In this document: piece by piece, positions 55,336-64,000 of the stretch
Layout of the letters: each line of letters starts with the position of its first letter
How positions within the stretch are numbered: position 1 is the stretch's first letter
Source of the DNA: Bacteroidia bacterium
GTDB lineage: Bacteria; Bacteroidota; Bacteroidia; Cytophagales; Cyclobacteriaceae
DNA: 64,000 nucleotides
Direction: 5' to 3'
Assembly: GCA_030432655.1 (NCBI GenBank)
Contig: JAUILA010000001.1
Location: 124,001 to 188,000, forward strand
Translations under genes and position numbers: made by a program
The notes under the pieces: generated by a model
Databases searched by the model: none
The model's input: only the letters and a program-made list of their open reading frames with translations
Told to the model about the DNA's origin: nothing

Positions 55336-55986
55336 ATGATAAAAAACAGCAATATATATTCAATTGTACTCGCTGTCTTTGGCGGATTGATCCTGACGGC
55401 ATGTGGTGCCGGAGATAACGATCCGGGACTGGAATATGCGCCGAATATGTATCATTCGGTTCCCTATGAGCCGTTGAAACAGGTGGTTGACAAGGATAAG
55501 GGAGAATGGGCAGAATTCCTGGATTCCAATGAGGATGGCTATGGAGAATATTATAATTCGAACCCGCTGAACCAGGAAGGTATGGACGGCAGTGGTATGA
55601 CCATGCGCACTCCTCCCGAAAATTCAGTGCGAAGGGATAAATATCTTCCTTACAGGATCCCTAAGGACAGCCTTACTCTTGCTGCCTCGGTAGAGAATCC
55701 ACTACCGGATACACCGGAGGTTCTTGCGCAGGGTAAAGAATTGTACGAGCGTTTTTGTGACCACTGTCACGGAGGAGCCGGACAGGGAGCCGATCCGGGA
55801 AGTGTCGGAGAAGTCCTTGCCGGGGTGCCGAGCTACACATCGGCGGCTGTTAAAGGAGTTTCTGGCGGACATATTTTCCATGTCATTACGCACGGAAAAG
55901 GACGAATGGGAGCACACGGATCCCAGATCAGTGTAGAGGACAGATGGAGGATCGTCCGGTATGTACAAACATTGCAACAGAATTAA
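55336..55986 (+). CDS. actE: Alternative complex III subunit ActE (monohaem cytochrome c lipoprotein)
   Basis: 216 residues from the ATG just after the actD stop; seven further codons are open upstream but overlap actD. Lipoprotein signal (LAVFGGLILTAC) and one haem site CDHCH at about 141-145 (ELYERFCDHCHGGAGQGAD), with an axial Met region GKGRMGAHG. Terminal c-type electron carrier of the complex. Its end overlaps none of actF when the start at 56007 is used. Confidence 0.93.
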   Translation: MIKNSNIYSIVLAVFGGLILTACGAGDNDPGLEYAPNMYHSVPYEPLKQVVDKDKGEWAEFLDSNEDGYGEYYNSNPLNQEGMDGSGMTMRTPPENSVRRDKYLPYRIPKDSLTLAASVENPLPDTPEVLAQGKELYERFCDHCHGGAGQGADPGSVGEVLAGVPSYTSAAVKGVSGGHIFHVITHGKGRMGAHGSQISVEDRWRIVRYVQTLQQN

Positions 55987-56006
55987 TTGATACGACAGTA
56001 GTCGAA

Positions 56007-57398
56007 ATGAAGACTGACAATACAATGACTGAAGAAAAATTTTCATTTACCTCGGGAGCCAAAAGACAAATTTCCATAACGGGAGTTGTTGGCCTTGTGC
56101 TGCTGGTACTAGGTATTGTGTTAAGCATGAATTCCGGTGGACACGGCGAGGAAGGTCACGGAGACGAAGAGCATGCCCTTACTGCCACCGAGCAGACGCT
56201 GGAAGCAAGCGTTACTCAGGAGGAAGAAACACATGCTGCTGAAGAGGACGAACATGCCGCTGCCACAGAGGAGCATCATGAGACTGCCACCTGGCTTAAA
56301 CGGGTATATAACAGTCTTTGGGTAAATAATATTTATTTTACCGGACTTGCTATTATCGGATTGTTCTTTATCGCCATTCAGTATGCCGCCCAGGCCGGAT
56401 GGTCTGTAGGAATGCTGAGGGTATCACTGTCTATGGCGCACTGGCTGCCCATTGCGGGTATTCTGATGCTGGTGAGCTGGTTTATTGTCAAGGGCGATGT
56501 TTTTCACTGGACCCATCATGACCTTTACGAAGGACCGCATGCAGATGATATTCTGATTGGTAAGAGTGCGCTTTGGTTCTGGCCTCTGGAAGCCGGCGGA
56601 TTTCCACTTTTCTATATTCTCCGGATGGTAGTATTCTTCGGATTGTGGTATATGTTCTTTCTCTGGATCAAGCGCGAGATGCTTGCTGAGGATCTTGATG
56701 GTAATGTCAGTCACTGGTACAAGGCGCGTAAATATTCGGCTATCTTCCTGGTGATCTTTGCCGTTTCATCTTCTGTCGCAGCCTGGGACTGGGTCATGTC
56801 GATCGATCCGCACTGGTTTTCCACCATGTTTGGCTGGTATATTTTTGCCTCCTGGTGGGTGAACGGACTCGCGGCGATTACACTCATAGTAGTTGTCCTT
56901 AAGCAAAACGGGTACCTGAGCATAGTGAATTCCAACCACCTTCATGATATAGGAAAATTCATATTCGGATTCAGTATATTCTGGACTTACATCTGGTTTT
57001 CGCAGTTCCTGCTGATCTACTATGCGAACATCCCGGAAGAAACCATCTACTTCATTGAGCGGATTGAAAGCAGTCAGTACGTGTGGGTATTTTACATGAA
57101 CCTGAGTTTGAACTTCTTCCTGCCATTTTTGTTGTTGATGACAAGGGATGCAAAACGTCACATGTCATTCCTGAAAATCGTTTGTCCGATTGTACTGGTG
57201 GGTCACTGGTTTGATTTTTACCTGATGGTCACCCCGGGAGTAATGAAGGAAGAAGGTACTTTTGGATTTGTTGAAATTGGGATGTTGATGATTTTCGGAG
57301 CGGCGTTTTTGTTCGTTACCTTATCCAACCTCACCAAATATCCTTTATTCGCCAAGAATCATCCGATGTTACAGGAAAGCCTGCATCATCATATTTAA
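56007..57398 (+). CDS. actF: Alternative complex III subunit ActF (NrfD-like membrane protein)
   Basis: 463 residues from MKTDNTMTEEKF (alternative ATG six codons on; a 21-codon extension overlaps actE). About ten membrane helices; WVMSIDPHWFSTMFGWYIFASWWVNGLAAITL is characteristic. After the first helix there is a 50-residue His/Glu-rich periplasmic-type insert (HGEEGHGDEEHALTATEQ ... EEHHETATW) not needed for the fold. ActF pairs with ActC as second NrfD-like subunit. Confidence 0.93.
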   Translation: MKTDNTMTEEKFSFTSGAKRQISITGVVGLVLLVLGIVLSMNSGGHGEEGHGDEEHALTATEQTLEASVTQEEETHAAEEDEHAAATEEHHETATWLKRVYNSLWVNNIYFTGLAIIGLFFIAIQYAAQAGWSVGMLRVSLSMAHWLPIAGILMLVSWFIVKGDVFHWTHHDLYEGPHADDILIGKSALWFWPLEAGGFPLFYILRMVVFFGLWYMFFLWIKREMLAEDLDGNVSHWYKARKYSAIFLVIFAVSSSVAAWDWVMSIDPHWFSTMFGWYIFASWWVNGLAAITLIVVVLKQNGYLSIVNSNHLHDIGKFIFGFSIFWTYIWFSQFLLIYYANIPEETIYFIERIESSQYVWVFYMNLSLNFFLPFLLLMTRDAKRHMSFLKIVCPIVLVGHWFDFYLMVTPGVMKEEGTFGFVEIGMLMIFGAAFLFVTLSNLTKYPLFAKNHPMLQESLHHHI

Positions 57399-57427
57399 TG
57401 AATGAATCACGATTAATATAATTTAGA

Positions 57428-58495
57428 ATGTTTACAGCTGTTGTAATAATCGGTATTTTACTCATCCTGGTCATCCTGGTAATCCTTTTCAGGATTGGCA
57501 ACCTGGTTGGGATTGTACGGGGTAAGGATCAATCTGACATTGGAAAAACCAATAAGGTAAATGCCTGGATGATGATGGCCTTCATGATCGTCATGTTCGG
57601 ACTGTTCTTCTGGTATTCCTTTGTTTACTTTGACGACTATACATTGCCTATTGCGTCGGAACATGGTGTGGAAACAGACTTCATGTTCTGGCTGACCATG
57701 GCCGTTACGGGTTTCATTTTTATACTTACGAACGTACTTCTTTTCTACTTCAGCTGGAAGTACCAGTTTAGTAAGGAGAATAAGGCGAAATTCTACCCGG
57801 ACAACACAAAACTTGAAGTAATCTGGACAATTGTTCCTGCCATTGTACTAGCCGGACTTGTTTTTACGGGTCTTCGTACCTGGAACGACATTACTGACGA
57901 AGCATCAGAAGATGCGGAGGTAGTGGAGATCATGGGGTATCAGTTTGGCTGGGGACTTCGGTATCCCGGTGTTAAGGATAATGAACTGGGTGACTATGAT
58001 TACCGTCTGATCGATGCCAGCAACCAGTGGGGGATGGATCTGACAGATGAAAATTCTTACGATGACTTCACACCAACTGAGATGCATATTCCGGTTGGTA
58101 AGGAAGTTCTTTTCAAGATCCGGGCAAAAGACGTACTGCACAGTGTATTTGCACCTCATTTCCGTTTGAAAATGGACGCCGTGCCTGGCATGCCGACGCA
58201 TTTTAAATTTACGGCTACCAAGACGACAAGGCAAATGCAGGAAGAGTTGGGAGATCCTGATTTTGAATATTTTATTACCTGTACCGAGATCTGCGGTCGT
58301 GGTCACTTTTCGATGAAAATTCGTGTAGTGGTGGATGAGCCTGCAGATTATGAAGAGTGGAAGGCTTCGCAGACAACCTGGCTGAAGCTGTACCCGGAAT
58401 ACCTCGAGCGGGTGCCGGAAGAAAAGCGTGAACTGGCCATTATTAAAGCCGGTCTCGAGGAAGATCAATTACAAGAAATGGAAGCTTCATTATAA
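57428..58495 (+). CDS. coxB: Cytochrome c oxidase subunit II
   Basis: 355 residues. Three N-terminal hydrophobic segments (2-20, about 47-67 and 85-108), the second and third being longer than in proteobacterial subunit II, then the cupredoxin domain with the full CuA set: His238 (DVLHSVF), Cys285 and Cys289, His293, Met296 (CTEICGRGHFSM). No haem-binding CxxCH extension, so it is aa3-like rather than caa3-like; electrons probably arrive from ActA or ActE directly. Confidence 0.95.
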   Translation: MFTAVVIIGILLILVILVILFRIGNLVGIVRGKDQSDIGKTNKVNAWMMMAFMIVMFGLFFWYSFVYFDDYTLPIASEHGVETDFMFWLTMAVTGFIFILTNVLLFYFSWKYQFSKENKAKFYPDNTKLEVIWTIVPAIVLAGLVFTGLRTWNDITDEASEDAEVVEIMGYQFGWGLRYPGVKDNELGDYDYRLIDASNQWGMDLTDENSYDDFTPTEMHIPVGKEVLFKIRAKDVLHSVFAPHFRLKMDAVPGMPTHFKFTATKTTRQMQEELGDPDFEYFITCTEICGRGHFSMKIRVVVDEPADYEEWKASQTTWLKLYPEYLERVPEEKRELAIIKAGLEEDQLQEMEASL

Positions 58496-58509
58496 GATAA
58501 TTCTGAAAT

Positions 58510-60390
58510 ATGGCGACTGCTGATATACACATTAAGGAAAGTGCACCTCACGGGGATCATCACGAGGAGCACGAGCACCACACCAATTTCTGGACACATT
58601 ATATATTCACTACGGATCATAAAATGATCGCCAAGCAGTTTTTGCTGACCGGTATTTTCTGGGCTATCCTGGGAGGTGCCATGTCGGTAATATTCCGCCT
58701 ACAGCTTGGTTTTCCTGATGCCAACCTGGAATGGATCCGCCCGCTATTGGGTGACTGGATTACTGAACAGGGCAAGATCGATCCGGAATTTTACCTTGCG
58801 CTTGTCACCATGCACGGTACCATTATGGTATTCTTTGTGCTTACGGCCGGACTGAGCGGGACATTCAGTAACTTCCTGATCCCACTGCAGATCGGGGCAA
58901 GGGATATGGCCTCCGGGTTCATGAACATGCTGTCTTACTGGTTCTTCTTTATTTCCAGTGTCATTATGTTTACTTCGCTGTTCATTGAAACAGGGCCTGC
59001 GTCAGGCGGCTGGGTTATTTACCCGCCTCTTTCGGCTTTGCCACAGGCTGTCAATGGTTCCGGCCTTGGAATGACCCTCTGGCTTACTGCCATGGCGTTA
59101 TTTATCGTCTCTACACTACTGGGTGGTATTAATTATATCACCACTGTGATCAATATGCGTACCCAGGGAATGTCATTCTCCAAACTACCCCTGACAATCT
59201 GGGCATTCTTCCTGACTGCGATTATTGGTCTGCTTTCATTTCCGGTTCTTTTTGCTGCAGCCCTGCTGCTGATATTTGACCGGTCATTCGGAACCAGTTT
59301 CTACCTGTCGGATATTTATATCGGAGGAGAAGCCCTGCCGAACCAGGGAGGAAGCCCGATCCTGTTCCAGCACTTGTTCTGGTTCCTGGGACACCCTGAA
59401 GTGTACATTGTACTGCTGCCGGCACTGGGAATTACATCAGAGGTAATTGCCACGAACTCACGTAAACCAATTTTCGGGTACAAGGCAATGGTTGGTTCCA
59501 TGCTGTTTATTGCCATCCTTTCGTTTGTTGTTTGGGCGCACCATATGTTCGTAACCGGGATGAATCCTTTCCTTGGATCAGTATTCATGCTGCTTACCCT
59601 GATTATTGCGGTTCCGTCAGCCGTTAAAGTATTTAACTATCTCACGACCCTGTGGAAGGGGAACATTCGATTCACATCAGCGATGATGTTTTCGATCGGA
59701 CTTGTTTCTTTCTTTATTTCAGGAGGGTTAACAGGTATATTCCTGGGGAACTCGGCTATTGATATTCAATTGCATGATACCTATTTCGTGGTTGCCCACT
59801 TCCACCTTGTAATGGGTAGTGCCTCATTCTTTGGAATGATGGCTGGAATCTATCACTGGTTCCCGAAATTTTATGGTCGCATGATGGACGACAAACTGGG
59901 TAACGTACATTTCTGGATGACATTCATCGGGGTGTATATGGTATTTTTCCCAATGCACTACATTGGAATCGCCGGTTACCCGAGAAGATATTATTCATTC
60001 ACCAATTTTGATACGCTGAATTCCTTTGCAGACCTTAACTCGTTTGTAAGTATTGCGGCGATCCTGACACTTGGTGCACAGGGGATATTTCTGTTCAACT
60101 TCTTCTATAGCATGTACCGCGGCCGGAAGGCTACGGCCAACCCATGGAAGTCGAATACACTGGAATGGACTACGCCGATCAATCCTGGTCATGGAAACTG
60201 GCCTGGTGAAATCCCTACCGTTTACCGCTGGCCTTATGATTACAGCAAGCCCGGCGCGAAGGATGACTTCATCCCTCAGACGGTTCCATTCTCCGCAACC
60301 CCTGAATCAAATCTTCCACATGAGAATGAATTGATCCGTCTTGAGAAAGAGGATGACGATGTGATCAGGGTGGATGATAAAGAATCATAA
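58510..60390 (+). CDS. coxA: Cytochrome c oxidase subunit I
   Basis: 626 residues, twelve or more membrane helices. Low-spin haem His in VTMHGTIMVFF, CuB site WFLGHPEVYIVLLPALGI with the His-Tyr pair and the K/D-channel Glu of A1-type oxidases, HH in VWAHHMF, haem ligands in VVAHFHLVMGSASFFGM. His/Glu-rich N-terminus (HGDHHEEHEHH). Reduces oxygen to water and pumps protons. Its last 17 bp overlap ctaA. Confidence 0.96.
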   Translation: MATADIHIKESAPHGDHHEEHEHHTNFWTHYIFTTDHKMIAKQFLLTGIFWAILGGAMSVIFRLQLGFPDANLEWIRPLLGDWITEQGKIDPEFYLALVTMHGTIMVFFVLTAGLSGTFSNFLIPLQIGARDMASGFMNMLSYWFFFISSVIMFTSLFIETGPASGGWVIYPPLSALPQAVNGSGLGMTLWLTAMALFIVSTLLGGINYITTVINMRTQGMSFSKLPLTIWAFFLTAIIGLLSFPVLFAAALLLIFDRSFGTSFYLSDIYIGGEALPNQGGSPILFQHLFWFLGHPEVYIVLLPALGITSEVIATNSRKPIFGYKAMVGSMLFIAILSFVVWAHHMFVTGMNPFLGSVFMLLTLIIAVPSAVKVFNYLTTLWKGNIRFTSAMMFSIGLVSFFISGGLTGIFLGNSAIDIQLHDTYFVVAHFHLVMGSASFFGMMAGIYHWFPKFYGRMMDDKLGNVHFWMTFIGVYMVFFPMHYIGIAGYPRRYYSFTNFDTLNSFADLNSFVSIAAILTLGAQGIFLFNFFYSMYRGRKATANPWKSNTLEWTTPINPGHGNWPGEIPTVYRWPYDYSKPGAKDDFIPQTVPFSATPESNLPHENELIRLEKEDDDVIRVDDKES

Positions 60391-61435
60391 TGCAGGCACC
60401 GGTCTCTATGGCCGGTTCAGCCTCATTACGTTGATATCCGTATATCTGCTGATCCTGGTGGGAGGCATTGTCCGAACGACAGGATCAGGGATGGGTTGCC
60501 CCGACTGGCCGAAGTGTTTTGACCAGTGGGTGCCGCCAACATCGGAAGCAGATCTGCCGGAAAATTACAGGCAGATTTATTCCGATTACCGGATGGAAAA
60601 GAACATCCGGTTTGCCAGGTATCTGAATTTCTTTGGAATGGAAGATACGGCAAATGAATTATTGAATGATGAGTCCGTTAAAGCGGAAAGGCCCTTTAAC
60701 AGGTACAATACGTGGATCGAATATATCAATCGTCTGATCGGTGCGCTGATCGGATTGTTTATTCTGATGACCTTTGTGTTTTCACTGAAGTACTTCAGGA
60801 GGGACCGGACGATTTTCTATGCATCACTGGCAACACTGGTGCTGGTGATCTTTCAAGGCTGGATTGGTTCGATCGTGGTATCTACCAACCTGGTGCCCTG
60901 GATGGTCACCCTGCACATGCTGCTGGCGATTGTGATCGTCTTCCTTCTTGTTTTCCTGGTATTTCGAAGCAGGGAATACCAAAGAGAACAGGAACCGCTG
61001 AATAACAGGAATATGATCATCACCCTGCTGATCGTGGCAATGATGACCATGATCGCTCAGATCATTTTGGGTACACAGGTTCGGGAAGGAATTGATGTGG
61101 CCGTAAGTGAACTGGGCGAATCGGGAAGGGCGAACTGGATAGGAGAACTTGGAACCGAGTTTTTTATCCACCGTTCTTTTTCATGGGTTATTGTCATTGT
61201 TCACGGAGTCCTGTTATATATGATATTCAGGCAGAACCGGAGCAGGAGAATGATCAGCTGGATTGTGACGGTTATCCTGCTGTCGGTAGCGACAGGAGTG
61301 ATCATGGCCTATGCCGGTATGCCGGCCTTTGCCCAGCCGTTGCATTTATTGCTGGGTACGGTTATAGTCGGACTTCAATTTTATTTATTTTTGCAGCTTA
61401 AAAATACAAAGGCCGTTAACCCGGCAGTGTTATGA
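60374..61435 (+). CDS. ctaA: Haem A synthase (COX15/CtaA)
   Basis: 353 residues, eight membrane helices. Family motif GGIVRTTGSGMGCPDWPKCFDQWVPPT with Cys pair near 42 and 48, then haem-ligand regions NTWIEYINRLIGAL, VTLHMLLAIV and HRSFSWVIVIVHGV. Converts haem O to haem A for subunit I. Overlaps coxA by 17 bp and ctaB by 4 bp. Confidence 0.93.
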   Translation: MIKNHNAGTGLYGRFSLITLISVYLLILVGGIVRTTGSGMGCPDWPKCFDQWVPPTSEADLPENYRQIYSDYRMEKNIRFARYLNFFGMEDTANELLNDESVKAERPFNRYNTWIEYINRLIGALIGLFILMTFVFSLKYFRRDRTIFYASLATLVLVIFQGWIGSIVVSTNLVPWMVTLHMLLAIVIVFLLVFLVFRSREYQREQEPLNNRNMIITLLIVAMMTMIAQIILGTQVREGIDVAVSELGESGRANWIGELGTEFFIHRSFSWVIVIVHGVLLYMIFRQNRSRRMISWIVTVILLSVATGVIMAYAGMPAFAQPLHLLLGTVIVGLQFYLFLQLKNTKAVNPAVL

Positions 61436-62325
61436 TTGCAAGTGGCGCGTATAGTGTAAAGGAACTTATTCAAAGCAAGGCAGGAGCCTATATGGAATTA
61501 TTGAAATTCCGTTTGTCCTTCCTTGTCGCCTTCTCCTGCGGTTTTGGCTATGTCCTTGCTTCTCAGGGAGTGCTTGACTGGAGCCGTCTGCTGATCATCT
61601 GCTTTGGGGGCTTCCTTATTTCAGGTGCATCAATAACCATCAACCAAATTATCGAAAAAGACCTGGACAAGCTGATGTCCCGGACTAAATCACGTCCGCT
61701 TCCAACCGGCAGGGTATCGGTGAACGAGGCGATTATATTTTCAGTGCTTGTAGGTGCAGCCGGACTGTTCCTGCTTTCCCTGTATACCAACCTGCTGACG
61801 ACCCTGCTGGCGCTCGTTTCCATGGTGCTTTACAGCTTTGTGTATACACCTCTGAAGCGGGTAGGGCCTGTGGCGGTGTTTGTAGGGGCTATACCCGGGG
61901 CATTGCCTCCATTGTTGGGATGGACAGCGGCAACCGGTGTGGTAAGCCATGAAGCCCTGATTATTTTCGGAATCCAGTTTATCTGGCAGTTTCCTCATTT
62001 CTGGGCGATTGCATGGGTAGCTGATGAAGATTATAAGAAAGCGGGTTTTAAGTTACTGCCTTCAGGCGGACAAAAAGATTTACGTACCGCGGTGCAGATC
62101 ATGATTTACACCCTTTTTCTTATTCCGCTGGGGTTACTGCCGGCCAAATTCGGTATGACCGGAATTGATTCGGCGATTGTAGTAACTATTTGCGGTGTAT
62201 TATTCCTTAGCCAGACATTCAGCCTGATGATCCGCGGAACACGATCTTCTGCTATGAGGATCATGTTCGGATCGTTTTTATATCTGCCGATTGTGCAGAT
62301 TGCGTTTTTACTGGACAAATTGTAA
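61432..62325 (+). CDS. ctaB: Protohaem IX farnesyltransferase (haem O synthase)
   Basis: 297 residues, UbiA-type. Asp-rich sites: NQIIEKDLDKLMSRTKSRPLPTGRV (first) and WVADEDYKKAGFKLLP (second). Adds farnesyl to haem B. Sits between ctaA and subunit III genes; its stop and the next start share one base (TAATG). Confidence 0.95.
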   Translation: MIASGAYSVKELIQSKAGAYMELLKFRLSFLVAFSCGFGYVLASQGVLDWSRLLIICFGGFLISGASITINQIIEKDLDKLMSRTKSRPLPTGRVSVNEAIIFSVLVGAAGLFLLSLYTNLLTTLLALVSMVLYSFVYTPLKRVGPVAVFVGAIPGALPPLLGWTAATGVVSHEALIIFGIQFIWQFPHFWAIAWVADEDYKKAGFKLLPSGGQKDLRTAVQIMIYTLFLIPLGLLPAKFGMTGIDSAIVVTICGVLFLSQTFSLMIRGTRSSAMRIMFGSFLYLPIVQIAFLLDKL

Positions 62326-62924
62326 TGAAGGAGGAAGATGATATGATGTCTGATATTAAACTTGTAGAACAACCGAAACGACCACTGGCTATGAATGCGA
62401 AACTATTCGCAATGTGGCTGTTTATTGTTTCGGTATCCATGATATTTATGGCTCTGACCAGTGCATATATTGTACGGCAGGCCGAGGGAAACTGGCTGGA
62501 ATTTAACCTTCCGGTGGAAATGTATGTGACTACCGCGATCATTTTGCTAAGCAGTGTGACCATGCACTGGGCATTTATTGCGGCCAAAAAGGATGAATTG
62601 GGACAGGTTAAACTGGCCATATCAATGACGACCCTGCTTGGTATTGCCTTCCTTGTAGGGCAGGTGATGGTGTGGGGGGTACTGGTGGATATGAAGGTTT
62701 TTCTGGTTGGTAATCCTTCCGGATCGTTCCTCTATATTCTTTCAGGACTTCACGGCCTGCATATTGTCAGTGGTGTGATATTCCTGCTGATCGTCCTGGT
62801 ATCGACGTTCAGGTATAAAGTTCATTCTAAAAACCTTAATCAAATCCGGATGTGTACGACTTACTGGCATTTCCTGGATGTTCTTTGGGTTTATTTGTTT
62901 TTGTTTTTATTATTCTATCGCTAG
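62325..62924 (+). CDS. coxC: Haem-copper oxidase subunit III, first copy
   Basis: 199 residues, five membrane helices (AMWLFIVSVSMIFMALTSAYIV, FLYILSGLHGLHIVSGVIFLLI, TYWHFLDVLWVYLFLFLLFYR). The start is ambiguous: ATG 62325 overlaps the ctaB stop, while an AAGGAGG sequence 8 bp ahead of ATG 62343 favours the later start. Subunit III stabilises subunit I. A second, longer subunit III gene follows. Confidence 0.93.
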   Translation: MKEEDDMMSDIKLVEQPKRPLAMNAKLFAMWLFIVSVSMIFMALTSAYIVRQAEGNWLEFNLPVEMYVTTAIILLSSVTMHWAFIAAKKDELGQVKLAISMTTLLGIAFLVGQVMVWGVLVDMKVFLVGNPSGSFLYILSGLHGLHIVSGVIFLLIVLVSTFRYKVHSKNLNQIRMCTTYWHFLDVLWVYLFLFLLFYR

Positions 62925-62945
62925 TTAAATAACCAAACGGATCTT

Positions 62946-63665
62946 ATGTCTACGACCGCACAATCGATCGAAAAGCCCGGAAGAAGTATCTGGGACGGCG
63001 GACAATCACCGCTGAAGGCAAGTTACGGAAAGCTGATGATGTGGTTTTTCCTCTTGTCGGATGCTTTCACCTTTTCGGCATTGCTAATTACCTACGGCCT
63101 GATCAGAACCGCACATCCCGCGTACGAGGGAGCTGCAGATGACTTTGTGTTCTCCCAGGAATACTGGCCAATCCCGGAAAAAGTTTATGAAGCTGTTCCA
63201 TTCCTCCATGGAGTGGAACTACCACTGGTCTTTGTGGGTATTATGACATTTATCCTGATCATGAGCTCCGTTACGATGGTGCTTGCCGTTGAGGCAGGTC
63301 ACCGGATGGACAGGAAAGACGTCGAGAAATGGATGCTCTGGACAATTATTGGTGGATTGACCTTCCTTGGTTGCCAGGCCTGGGAATGGAGCCACTTTAT
63401 CTCAGGAACCGGAGGAGGAGGTGCCGGCCTTTCCTATAATGAATACGGTCCGCCGGATTTTGCCGCTTTCTTTTTCTTTATTACCGGCTTCCATGGAACC
63501 CACGTATTCAGCGGGGTTGTACTTAACTTCATTGTTTATTATAATACAGTAACCGGGGTATATGACCGAAGGGGTCATTACGAAATGGTGGAAAAAGTCG
63601 GACTGTACTGGCACTTTGTAGATCTGGTATGGGTATTCGTCTTCACCTTCTTTTACCTAGTTTAA
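62946..63665 (+). CDS. coxC: Haem-copper oxidase subunit III, second copy
   Basis: 239 residues. Membrane helices include KLMMWFFLLSDAFTFSALLITYGLI, and the end FFFITGFHGTHVFSGVVLNFIVYYN ... VGLYWHFVDLVWVFVFTFFYLV is diagnostic of subunit III (FHG-H and WHFVD). Two tandem subunit III genes of unequal length are usual in Bacteroidota; both are probably used in one complex. Confidence 0.93.
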   Translation: MSTTAQSIEKPGRSIWDGGQSPLKASYGKLMMWFFLLSDAFTFSALLITYGLIRTAHPAYEGAADDFVFSQEYWPIPEKVYEAVPFLHGVELPLVFVGIMTFILIMSSVTMVLAVEAGHRMDRKDVEKWMLWTIIGGLTFLGCQAWEWSHFISGTGGGGAGLSYNEYGPPDFAAFFFFITGFHGTHVFSGVVLNFIVYYNTVTGVYDRRGHYEMVEKVGLYWHFVDLVWVFVFTFFYLV

Positions 63666-63690
63666 CACGACCAACACAACATCAAACATC

Positions 63691-64000
63691 ATGCATTCTG
63701 AAGAAACTACAGTACAGGCTCAACCGGTAGATAAGGCCAAGGTTCGAAAGATCTGGAAAACCGCCGGTATACTTGCCATTATTACGGCCCTGGAATTCCT
63801 TATTGCCTTTACGGTTCCCCTGGAAATGGCAACCTTACGGATAGTGGTCTTTGTGGCCATGACCATTGTAAAAGCTGCTTACATTGTTGGTGAGTTTATG
63901 CACCTGAAATATGAAGTAAAGGTATTGATCTGGTCAATCCTGATCCCGATGATCTTTGTGGTATGGATGCTGGTGGCCTTTATTTATGAAGGAGACGCGA
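63691..64000 (+). CDS. Cytochrome c oxidase subunit IV, 5' part
   Basis: 103 codons visible from ATG 63691; the frame is still open at the window edge. Begins MHSEETTVQAQPVDKAKVRK and has three membrane helices (ILAIITALEFLIAF, RIVVFVAMTIVKAAYIVGEFMHL, LIWSILIPMIFVVWMLVAF), matching prokaryotic subunit IV (COX4-type). 25 bp after the second subunit III gene. Confidence 0.88.
   Translation, partial: MHSEETTVQAQPVDKAKVRKIWKTAGILAIITALEFLIAFTVPLEMATLRIVVFVAMTIVKAAYIVGEFMHLKYEVKVLIWSILIPMIFVVWMLVAFIYEGDA

Overview
The window reads as a chromosomal segment of a member of the Bacteroidota, most likely a pigmented aerobic heterotroph of the order Cytophagales. The phylum call rests on a SusC/SusD pair, TonB-linked and lipid-anchored surface proteins, GSCFA/DUF547/DUF6048-type families, the alternative complex III operon, and promoters of the TTTG-N19-TANNTTTG type. 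The order is an inference. No rRNA, tRNA, CRISPR array, insertion sequence or prophage was seen; gene packing is dense with many 4-bp ATGA overlaps and no gene-free stretch above about 300 bp. LAYOUT. 1-3.9 kb: 3' end of a SusC receptor, its SusD partner and a third lipoprotein. 3.9-5.7 kb: fabH with a small unknown gene, and a secreted SnoaL-like protein. 5.7-14.4 kb (minus strand): a light/carotenoid block. A MerR-B12 (CarH/LitR-like) regulator lies upstream of an ECF sigma factor, then crtI, crtB, idi, a small DUF6435-like gene, a photolyase, an SDR-DUF2867 protein, an SRPBCC protein, crtZ and a diacylglycerol-kinase-like gene. Three copies of a 30-bp interrupted palindrome (TGTTTAA-N16-TTAAACA) sit at the two control regions. 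14.4-22.4 kb (minus): DUF6048/DUF6452-like pair, priA, a DUF255 thioredoxin-like lipoprotein, GSCFA, and rpsF-rpsR-rplI. 22.5-30.3 kb: mixed genes, including an HD-domain protein fused to a Pycsar-effector-type membrane domain, followed at once by a surface lipoprotein with a kinase-like region and an Omp85-type barrel. 30.5-36.7 kb: a stress-type cluster (YtxH, CsbD, two MscS channels, a cysteine-less ArsC-like protein, DUF2254, a baeRF-type protein, DJ-1/PfpI). 36.9-47.1 kb: tamB-tamL, an OmpA-family lipoprotein and another Omp85-like protein. 47.2-48.6 kb: small lipoprotein, HepT-like protein, DUF2383 protein, Hsp20. 48.8-64.0 kb: one long respiratory operon, actABCDEF (alternative complex III), coxB, coxA, ctaA, ctaB, two subunit III genes and a subunit IV gene cut by the window edge. 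HOW IT FITS TOGETHER. The respiratory operon encodes a complete quinol-to-oxygen chain: alternative complex III oxidises menaquinol and passes electrons through haem c subunits to a CuA/haem-a oxidase, with haem A synthesis enzymes co-transcribed. The carotenoid block pairs pigment synthesis with DNA photorepair under what looks like a B12-based light sensor. The surface-assembly block (TamB/TamL plus further Omp85-like barrels) and the stress cluster complete an envelope-centred region. The strongest candidates for new biology are the repeated palindrome around the light regulator and the HD-Pycsar-like / kinase-like-Omp85 gene pair.
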